Below, in pieces: positions 7,949-14,314 of a stretch of DNA of 64,000 bases. Origin of the DNA: an uncultured Oscillospiraceae bacterium (GTDB lineage Bacteria > Bacillota > Clostridia > Oscillospirales > Oscillospiraceae); assembly GCA_947581795.1 (NCBI GenBank), contig CANPVS010000011.1, positions 1 to 64,000 on the forward strand. The letters run 5' to 3'. Numbering within the stretch: position 1 is the stretch's first letter; each line of letters starts with the position of its first letter. The notes under the pieces are model-generated. The model did not search any database. It saw nothing but the letters and a program-made list of their open reading frames with translations, and was not told the DNA's origin. A program made the translations under genes and the position numbers.

Positions 7949-8731
7949 TCAGGCGGTATATTGCCAGAGGTTATAGAGACTCACGCAGATGATGACGGCC
8001 ATGAGGCCGAGAAAGAGCTTGTCCACGGCCCGGTCATCCATGCGCTTATTGCACATCCGGCCCACGATGCCGCCGCCGATGCCCCCGGCGATCATCAGCG
8101 CCAGGGCTGGCCATTGGAAGACGGGCACCGCCCGGGTGAGCAGCGTCACCAGGAAGCTGGCCAGCTGGCTGAAGAAGATGATGTACAGGCTGTTGGCCGC
8201 GGCCTTTTTCGTCTCCATGCTGAAGAAGTAGAAGAGGACCACCAGATTGATGGGCCCGCCGCCGATGCCGAGGAAGCTGCTCATGAGGCCCAGGGCCAGG
8301 CCGATGAGGGCGCTGGCCGCGGGGCTTTTCACGTGCTTGGTGTGTATCTTGGCCTTCCAAATGGTGTAGAGAAGCGTGCCCAGTGTCACCAGGGCGAGAC
8401 AGGCCGCCTGCACGGCGCTGACCGTCTGGGGCCTGGCCGCGGCGGCTTTCACCAGGGAGAACAGCCGGTTCCCGGCGAGACCGCCGATCACCGCCCCCGC
8501 GATGAGGGGCCCGCCGGTGCTTGCTTCCAGCTGCTTTTCCCCGGCCAGGCGGGACCTGCCCACCGAATAGGCGCTCATGGACAGGACCGTGCACCCGGAC
8601 AAAAACTGGATGGCCGCCACCGTCTCCAGGTGGAACAGGTCCAGCACGGGCTTGATGATGACGCCCCCGCCGATGCCGCATATGGCCCCCACCACGCTGG
8701 CCAGGAAGGCTACAAGGAAGAATACGATCAT
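7949..8731 (-). CDS. TauE/SafE-family anion (sulfite/sulfonate) exporter
   Basis: A 260-residue membrane protein with about eight hydrophobic helices and the two family repeats, each with a glycine-rich motif (GAICGIGGGVI near residue 16 and SFLGIGGGPIN near residue 155). The family exports sulfite, sulfoacetate or other organic anions, or takes up substrates, and the cargo cannot be read from sequence. It is the last gene of the fba-pfk-tpi-larA-like operon, six bases after the racemase. It has only a weak ribosome site, consistent with coupling. The context suggests it exports an end product of that pathway (inference). Confidence 0.85.
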   Translation of the reverse strand: MIVFFLVAFLASVVGAICGIGGGVIIKPVLDLFHLETVAAIQFLSGCTVLSMSAYSVGRSRLAGEKQLEASTGGPLIAGAVIGGLAGNRLFSLVKAAAARPQTVSAVQAACLALVTLGTLLYTIWKAKIHTKHVKSPAASALIGLALGLMSSFLGIGGGPINLVVLFYFFSMETKKAAANSLYIIFFSQLASFLVTLLTRAVPVFQWPALALMIAGGIGGGIVGRMCNKRMDDRAVDKLFLGLMAVIICVSLYNLWQYTA

Positions 8732-8737
8732 GACCGC

Positions 8738-10231
8738 TTATCCGCAGCAGCAGTGGCCCGCGCCGTCCCGGCTGTGGCTGTTCTGGGCGGGGTCCTTCAT
8801 GCAGAGATGGACAGCCGCGGTAGTGAAGGTCTTGGGAAGCGCAAGAATGTTGGGGCTTGGCCCCACATATTTCTTCATGGCGTCGGCCAGGGCCTCCTCC
8901 ACGGTGGCCCGGGTCTTGAGACCCATGCTCCGGGCGATGCCCGGTTCCCGGGCGCCCACGATGTAGATGGCGCTGGTGTGCTCCTCGGCCAAGTGGCCGC
9001 AGCTCATCATGGAAAAGCCGTGGAAGGGGTGGAAGGCGTTGGCGAAGCGGTATTTATCCGTGTACTCTTTCCGGGTGGCGAAATACTCGCCGTACCGGTC
9101 CATGTCCGGCAGGATGTTCATGCTGTCGTGCTGGAACATCTCGTACAGCTCCCGCAGGTAGGGCCAGCGCTCGTCGTGGAACCACCCGTCGCAGATACTG
9201 GGCACGATGAACACGCAGTGATCGGCCATTACCCGCTTGTGGCGGATGACCTGGGCGCTGAGGGCCTGCATCATCTGGATGGGGTTGGTGCCCATGCCCG
9301 CGCCGTAATGGAAGTTGGTGGGCATGCCGAAGACCATTACGTCGTACTTTTTCTCCGCCCAGTGGACGTAGGTGCGCTTGTCCGCTGTGGCCCAGGATAT
9401 GGGCTGCATCTCCTTGGCCCAGCCGGAGTTTATCTCGATCTGGCGGCTCTTCGTATCCAGCACGGCGTCGCAGCAGAAAAATTTCTTTCCCATCTTCTCC
9501 TCCATGAACATGCCCTGCTCGTCGAACTTGGAGCGCATGACGCTGGAGGTGGACACGGGGACGAAGTCGGGTTGGTGCATGACCCGGGGCACATGGTGGG
9601 CGGCGATGGAGCGCCAGTGGGTGATGCCGGTGGCGCAGTGCTTGTAGCCGCCGGAGTAACCGCCGTAGGGGTTGCCCTGGGTGTGGCCGATGAGGATGGG
9701 TACGTCCGCCTCAAAGACGTATTTGTTCATGATCACGTGATCGCCGGAGGCGGTATGACCCAGGTCCACCAGGTGGTCGTAGTCCTCGCCGTCGTGGCTG
9801 GTGATCTGCCCAGAGGGGTAGAACTCGTTAAAGAGCCCGTCGCCTAAAATGGTGCGCATCTCCTGGACGGTGGCCCGGGGGTGCAGGCCGTTGGAGAACA
9901 GGAGCAGGACGTCCTTTTTCTCCACGCCCACGCTGTACAGCTCGTCCAGACAGGCCCGAATGGCCACCTTCCGGTGGCTGGTGGGCTGGTTGCCGCCCTT
10001 CACGATGTCGGGGATGACGATGACCACCTTGTCTCCCGCCTTGGCGATGTCCCGAAGGGCGGGCATGCCGATGGGGTGGCGGATGGAGTCCAGCGTCGCG
10101 GCGTAGAGACTGTCCCAGTCCTGAGGAAGGCAGGCCGGATCGGGCACCGTCTCGCCGGGGATGAACACGTCGGTGCTGTCGGGAAGCTCCGCGCTCATAA
10201 AGCCGTTTCCGTATTCAAAATCCAGTTTCAT
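8738..10231 (-). CDS. LarA-family nickel-dependent 2-hydroxyacid racemase/epimerase
   Basis: This 497-residue protein belongs to the LarA (DUF2088) superfamily, which uses the nickel-pincer nucleotide to racemise or epimerise 2-hydroxyacids by hydride transfer. It has the NGLHPRAT segment and GGYSGGYKHCATGITHW. In LarA the equivalent Lys carries the pincer cofactor, and nearby His residues act as acid/base. It is longer than lactate racemase (about 425) and diverges in the C-terminal half, so lactate is not assured. The C-terminus ends GAGHCCCG, an unusual His/Cys cluster. Cofactor-making larBCE genes lie at 53-56 kb. The gap to the upstream tpi-like gene is four bases and AGGAGAGTGAT precedes the ATG. 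Confidence 0.85.
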   Translation of the reverse strand: MKLDFEYGNGFMSAELPDSTDVFIPGETVPDPACLPQDWDSLYAATLDSIRHPIGMPALRDIAKAGDKVVIVIPDIVKGGNQPTSHRKVAIRACLDELYSVGVEKKDVLLLFSNGLHPRATVQEMRTILGDGLFNEFYPSGQITSHDGEDYDHLVDLGHTASGDHVIMNKYVFEADVPILIGHTQGNPYGGYSGGYKHCATGITHWRSIAAHHVPRVMHQPDFVPVSTSSVMRSKFDEQGMFMEEKMGKKFFCCDAVLDTKSRQIEINSGWAKEMQPISWATADKRTYVHWAEKKYDVMVFGMPTNFHYGAGMGTNPIQMMQALSAQVIRHKRVMADHCVFIVPSICDGWFHDERWPYLRELYEMFQHDSMNILPDMDRYGEYFATRKEYTDKYRFANAFHPFHGFSMMSCGHLAEEHTSAIYIVGAREPGIARSMGLKTRATVEEALADAMKKYVGPSPNILALPKTFTTAAVHLCMKDPAQNSHSRDGAGHCCCG

Positions 10232-10235
10232 GGTA

Positions 10236-11072
10236 TCACTCTCCTAAATACAGCCGGATGATCTCCAGGTATTGTTCGGGGTAGAATCCGATCTCGCCCG
10301 TGAACTGCGTCAGGGCGATGAGACCGCCGTCGATCTCGTCGATGGAGGCCAGCATGGCGGCATTGTCAGCCTTGAGACCGCCGCCGTAGACCACGTCCAG
10401 ACCGCCGGTGCGCTCCTTCACGAACCGGGCGATCTTCTGGATGTAGGGCTTATCGGCGGGGGTCTTGCCGGGGCCGATGGACCACACCGGCTCGTAGCCG
10501 ATGACCACGTGGGCCTTGTCCACGCCCTTGAGCCCCTCGTCCAGCTGGCGGCCCAGGACGTTCTCCCAGTCGGCCTGCTCCTCGCTTGTCTCGCCGATGC
10601 AGTAGAGCACGTCCAGACCCTGGGCCTGGGCGCACTTGATCTCCTGGTTCAAAAGCCGGTCCACCGCGGACATGTCCGTGCAGCCGGCCTCGGCCAGGAC
10701 GCCCTTTTTGTCGTTTCGCTCCTCGCAGTGGCCGATGAGGGTCCCGGCGCAGCCTATGGCCTTCACGATGGAGGCGGGGCGGTTGGTGGTGAAGGCGCCG
10801 AAGTTGCCGCCCACGGCCGTGTCCATGCGATACACGCCCTGGCTGCCCAGCTTCACGGGGCTGTTCTCAGAGAGGGCCGCCGCGGCGGAGAGCAGGTGGG
10901 CCTCCGGCAGATACTGGACGAACTCCACCTTGGCGGGGTCGTACTTTTTGAGGGCCTCCTGGGTGCCCTTCACCACGGCCGCGCCCCAGTCCTTCACCGG
11001 GGCCAGCCGGTTCACGCCGCCGAATTCCGGCGGTACGTCAAAGCGCTTTAAGTTGAGATAAATGTGTTTCAT
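10236..11072 (-). CDS. Divergent triosephosphate-isomerase-family protein
   Basis: A 278-residue TIM barrel. Catalytic landmarks are kept: Asn/Lys in LNLKRF, the electrophile His in GHCEER and the base Glu in GYEPVWSIGPGKTP. The two substrate-phosphate loops differ from real TPI. Loop 7 YGGS is YGGG, and the C-terminal GGASL loop is replaced by an insertion around LTQFTGEIGFYP. This suggests a changed substrate, as in the TPI-like tetrulose-phosphate isomerases. It is preceded by the phosphofructokinase gene (six-base gap) and followed by the LarA-like gene (four-base gap). Confidence 0.8.
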   Translation of the reverse strand: MKHIYLNLKRFDVPPEFGGVNRLAPVKDWGAAVVKGTQEALKKYDPAKVEFVQYLPEAHLLSAAAALSENSPVKLGSQGVYRMDTAVGGNFGAFTTNRPASIVKAIGCAGTLIGHCEERNDKKGVLAEAGCTDMSAVDRLLNQEIKCAQAQGLDVLYCIGETSEEQADWENVLGRQLDEGLKGVDKAHVVIGYEPVWSIGPGKTPADKPYIQKIARFVKERTGGLDVVYGGGLKADNAAMLASIDEIDGGLIALTQFTGEIGFYPEQYLEIIRLYLGE

Positions 11073-11078
11073 ATCGTC

Positions 11079-12242
11079 TCACTTTCTCAGTATGGCGTAC
11101 TGGGGCAGATCCCCGCCGATGAGGGGCAGGGCGTAATCGAAAAAGGCGTCAGATATCCGATTGCCGCCTTCGATCCACTCCAGGGGGAACTTCTTTTCCG
11201 CGTTGGCCACCTCCGCCAGAGGCACGAAGCCCATGCCGCTCTGGTAGCGGGACTCCCGGGTGGCCTCGATGGAGACCATGTAACCGCTCTTTCCGGCCAG
11301 GGCCGCCTTTACGGCCGCCCAGCCCACGGCGTACGCCTCCTCCCGGTCCACCGGGGAGGCATAGGGGATGGAGGCCCGGCCCAGAAGGCCCGGCTTTTCC
11401 GCCCGGGCCTTCAGACCCAGCTTCCGGATGATGGCGTCGGCGATATGCTGGGCGGTGCCGCCGGGGACCGTGTGGCCGAAGCCGTCCACGATGCCCGTGT
11501 CCGCGAGAGGCTTGCCGTCGGGTCCGCACACGCCCTCGCTCACCGTCACCAGAAGGCCGTTTCCTTTTGCGTAGGCCGCCTCGATGTCGGCCAGCATTTT
11601 ATCCTCATCCACGGGAAGCTCGGGAAGGTAGGTCAGCACCTCGCAGTTGGTGAGCCGCGCCGCCAGGGCGCTGGCCGCCGTGACCCAGCCGGCGTTCCGG
11701 CCCATGAGCTCCAGAACCACCACATGGATGGGCAGGGCGGAGGCGTCCAGGGCCAGCTCCGAGGCGCTCAGCGCCGCGTACCGGGCGGCGGAGCCAAAGC
11801 CGGGACAGTGGTCCGTCAGGACCAGGTCGTTGTCCATGGTCTTGGGGATGCCGATGACCCGCAGGTCCAGGCCCTCCCGTTTGGCCAGTTCGTTGACCTT
11901 GTGGCAGGTGTCCATGGAGTCGTTGCCGCCGTTGTAGAAGAAAGCGCCGATGTTGAAGTTCTTTAAAGTCTCCAGCACGGTGGGGTAGTCCGCGTCCCCC
12001 AGCTTCCGCCGGCAGGAGCCGATGGCGGAGGCGGGGGTGTCGCCCAGGCGGGTGATGATAGCGGGGCTCACGTCGGTGAGGTCCAGAAGATCTCCGGCCA
12101 GGATGCCCTCCGCGCCGAAGCGGGCGGCGTATATCTTATCCACCTGGCCCGAGGCGCGGGCCGCCTCCACCACGCCCTGCAGGGAGCGGTTGATGACGGC
12201 GGTGGGGCCGCCGCCGTGGGCCACGAGAATGTTCATGCCCAT
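11079..12242 (-). CDS. Phosphofructokinase family, probably PPi-dependent
   Basis: A 387-residue PFK-A fold enzyme. The GGGPTAVIN N-terminus, GGNDSMDT (where ATP-PFKs have GGDGS), PKTMDND with the catalytic Asp, and MGRNAGWVTA are visible. Asp in place of the second Gly of GGDGS is the signature of pyrophosphate-dependent phosphofructokinases, which act reversibly on fructose 6-phosphate or related ketose phosphates such as sedoheptulose 7-phosphate. The start codon lies one base after the aldolase stop, behind AAGGGA. The physiological substrate in this operon is uncertain because the neighbouring isomerase is divergent. Confidence 0.88.
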   Translation of the reverse strand: MGMNILVAHGGGPTAVINRSLQGVVEAARASGQVDKIYAARFGAEGILAGDLLDLTDVSPAIITRLGDTPASAIGSCRRKLGDADYPTVLETLKNFNIGAFFYNGGNDSMDTCHKVNELAKREGLDLRVIGIPKTMDNDLVLTDHCPGFGSAARYAALSASELALDASALPIHVVVLELMGRNAGWVTAASALAARLTNCEVLTYLPELPVDEDKMLADIEAAYAKGNGLLVTVSEGVCGPDGKPLADTGIVDGFGHTVPGGTAQHIADAIIRKLGLKARAEKPGLLGRASIPYASPVDREEAYAVGWAAVKAALAGKSGYMVSIEATRESRYQSGMGFVPLAEVANAEKKFPLEWIEGGNRISDAFFDYALPLIGGDLPQYAILRK

Positions 12243-12243
12243 C

Positions 12244-13401
12244 TTATATTCCCTTCTTGCGGTAAAATTCCGCCATCTCGTCCAGAGTGACCGGCTTGAT
12301 GAGGGGGGCCTTGCCCACGGAGTCGAACTCCACGATGAGGGTGCCCACCACTTCCTTCACGCCCCGTTCGATGCAGTCCACGATCCGGGCCACGTCCTCG
12401 TCGGGCACATTGCCGTACATGACCGTGTCCATGATGGGCGGGAAAAACACCCGGGGGTCAAAGGCGCTGGGGTTGGCGCAGAGAAGCTCATAGATACCGC
12501 CGATGGAGGCGCTGTCCCGGAGCTTGGGCTCGTCCCGGAAAAGCTCCCGGAGGTTCCGGGTCACGGCCAGGCGGATGTCCGTGTCCACGTTGATTTTCCG
12601 GATGCCCAGCTTGGAGACTTCCTTCAATTGCTCCTTCTTGATGCCGTAGGCGTCGTGGATGTCGCCGCCCAGGGCGTTGATCTCGGAGACGATGTACTGG
12701 GGCACGGTGGAGGAGCCGTGGCTCACCAGAGTGCCCTCGATGCCGGCGTGCATCATGCATTCTTTCGTCGCGATGGCGATCTCCTTGCGGATGACCGTGT
12801 CCTTGCCCTTATTGGCGCCGTGCTTGGTGCCGTAGCTGATGGCCAGGGCGTCCACGCCGGTCTTTTTGAAGAACTCCACCGCGTCCAGGGGGTTGGTGTA
12901 GGTGCTGTTGGCGGCGAAGACGTGGTCCTCCACGCCCGCCAGGACGCCAAGCTCGCCCTCCACGGTCACGCCCCGCTCATGGGCGTACTTCACCACCTCG
13001 CGGGTCAGCTCCACATTCTCGTCGAAGGGCAGGGAGGAGCCGTCGATCATCACGGAGGTGTAGCCCCCGGCGATGGCGGCCTCGCAGGCCTCGAAGCTCT
13101 TGCCGTGGTCCAGGTGCAGGGCCACGGGGATGGGGCTGTCCACGGCGTATTTTTTGACGGCATTGGCAATGTTGATGGCGCCCTTTTTCTTGTCCTCCAG
13201 GGTGCCGTTGGCGAAATCTGTCCGGCCGCCCATGAAGGCGTTGGCCAGGTCCGCGCCCTGCAAAATGGCGGCGGAGCGGAACATCTCGTGCACCTCTATC
13301 ACCGCCTTGGCCTGACAGACCGCGTTGACGTTGAAGGCGCCCTGGGCGTAGTTATAGGTCTCGGTGGCGTCCAAAATGGCTTTCATAGGGACTAGGGGCA
13401 T
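12244..13401 (-). CDS. Class II (zinc) ketose-bisphosphate aldolase, long CbbA-like type
   Basis: A 385-residue class II aldolase. Metal and catalytic motifs are present: GAFNVN, HLDHGKSFE (Zn His and Asp), VEGELG, SYGTKHG and SHGSSTVPQ. The HGSS-VPQ version of the phosphate loop and the length resemble CbbA-type fructose-bisphosphate aldolases rather than FbaA. It is first in the five-gene minus-strand operon. The start is the ATG at 13401 behind AAGGAGGT, giving MPLVPMKA. With the PPi-PFK downstream it would cleave a ketose bisphosphate to DHAP and an aldehyde. Confidence 0.88.
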   Translation of the reverse strand: MPLVPMKAILDATETYNYAQGAFNVNAVCQAKAVIEVHEMFRSAAILQGADLANAFMGGRTDFANGTLEDKKKGAINIANAVKKYAVDSPIPVALHLDHGKSFEACEAAIAGGYTSVMIDGSSLPFDENVELTREVVKYAHERGVTVEGELGVLAGVEDHVFAANSTYTNPLDAVEFFKKTGVDALAISYGTKHGANKGKDTVIRKEIAIATKECMMHAGIEGTLVSHGSSTVPQYIVSEINALGGDIHDAYGIKKEQLKEVSKLGIRKINVDTDIRLAVTRNLRELFRDEPKLRDSASIGGIYELLCANPSAFDPRVFFPPIMDTVMYGNVPDEDVARIVDCIERGVKEVVGTLIVEFDSVGKAPLIKPVTLDEMAEFYRKKGI

Positions 13402-13425
13402 GACAAATGTACCTCCTTGAATAAA

Positions 13426-13447
13426 AATCGGGTCAGAATCGGGTCAA
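13426..13447 (-). promoter_or_regulatory. Tandem 11-bp repeats in the aldolase-operon leader
   Basis: AATCGGGTCAG and AATCGGGTCAA lie head to tail, and a third partial copy (AATC) follows. They lie between the -10 box and the ribosome site of the aldolase operon, a position suited to a repressor or an RNA-binding regulator. The one-turn spacing suggests a protein contacting one face of DNA. Confidence 0.5.
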
Positions 13448-13467
13448 AATCTGGCATTATTGCCTAT

Positions 13468-13497
13468 ATTTTACCCTGTCCCAGGGGGAAAAGTCAA
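13468..13497 (-). promoter_or_regulatory. Promoter of the aldolase-PFK-TPI-LarA-TauE operon
   Basis: On the minus strand TTGACT (13497-13492), an 18-base spacer and TAAAAT (13473-13468) form a good vegetative promoter 67 bases before the aldolase ATG. Confidence 0.7.
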
Positions 13498-13568
13498 CCC
13501 CGGAAGGGGACAAACAGACAACTAAATGGACCGGGGCAAAGATGGCCGTTTTCCGGGGGTATAAAGTC

Positions 13569-13597
13569 TTAACATTTACGGCCGGATATGCTATAAT
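13569..13597 (+). promoter_or_regulatory. Promoter of the methionine synthase operon
   Basis: TTAACA (13569-13574), a 17-base spacer and TATAAT (13592-13597) precede the first gene. I see no SAM or cobalamin riboswitch core between the promoter and the start codon, since the leader is only about 40 nt. Confidence 0.8.
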
Positions 13598-13645
13598 TTG
13601 CCATGGTATCTTATAGATAAAGTATGGATAAAGGAGGCGGCGGCT

Positions 13646-14314
13646 GTGGAGCCCAGACTGACGGGGATAGACCGGCGGGAGGCCCTGCGGTATCTGGGCG
13701 TGCGCGGCGATAAGCCGCCCGCGGATGTGGCCGCCTCATTGGATAAGTGGGAGGCGGCGCTCCTCAAAACCGCCCGTCCCCGGGCGGTGTGGCGGCTTTT
13801 TGACCTGGCGCCCGACGGGACCCTGGCCGGGACGGCGTTTCGCCCGGCGGGGGAGGATATCCGACGGCACCTGGCGGGGTGCGGCCGGGTGGTGCTCATG
13901 GCGGCGACATTGGGAGCGGAGGCGGACGGGCTTCTCCGCAGGACCCAGGTGGAGGATATGGCCCAGGCGGTGATACTGGACGCCGCCGCCGGGGCGGCCA
14001 TCGAGAACGTGTGCGATAACCTCTGCGCCGATCTGGCGGCGGAGATGGCCCCGGCCTTCCTCACGGGGCGGTTCAGCCCCGGCTACGGCGATATGCCCCT
14101 GGAGCAGCAGGGCGAGATGTGCCGGGTGCTGGATACGGCCCGGCGCATCGGCGTGGGCCTGACGCCCGGGGGGCTCATGACCCCCATGAAATCCGTCACC
14201 GCCCTGATCGGCGTGGCGGACACGCCCCGGGAAAAGGGCGAAGGCGGCTGTAAAAACTGCGCGCAGTACGAAAACTGCGGGATACGAAAGGCGGGCGGAA
14301 GCTGTGGAAGATAA
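13646..14314 (+). CDS. Stand-alone methionine synthase reactivation-domain protein
   Basis: A 222-residue protein matching the C-terminal SAM-binding activation domain of MetH, encoded here as a separate gene. It would reductively remethylate oxidised cob(II)alamin using SAM. The C-terminus has paired cysteines (CKNCAQYENC) that are not part of the classical domain and could bind a metal or Fe-S cluster. GTG at 13646 is chosen because AAGGAGG lies nine bases upstream; the in-frame ATG at 13598 overlaps the -10 region. It overlaps metH by 11 bases. Confidence 0.85.
   Translation: MEPRLTGIDRREALRYLGVRGDKPPADVAASLDKWEAALLKTARPRAVWRLFDLAPDGTLAGTAFRPAGEDIRRHLAGCGRVVLMAATLGAEADGLLRRTQVEDMAQAVILDAAAGAAIENVCDNLCADLAAEMAPAFLTGRFSPGYGDMPLEQQGEMCRVLDTARRIGVGLTPGGLMTPMKSVTALIGVADTPREKGEGGCKNCAQYENCGIRKAGGSCGR

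Noticed and set aside
7961-9847. Long plus-strand frame opposite tauE and the LarA-like gene
   Set aside because: The minus-strand genes have clear family motifs and operon spacing; the plus frame has none.
13598-13645. Start of the methionine synthase activation protein at ATG 13598
   Set aside because: It would overlap the -10 box (13592-13597), whereas GTG 13646 has AAGGAGG at the right distance.
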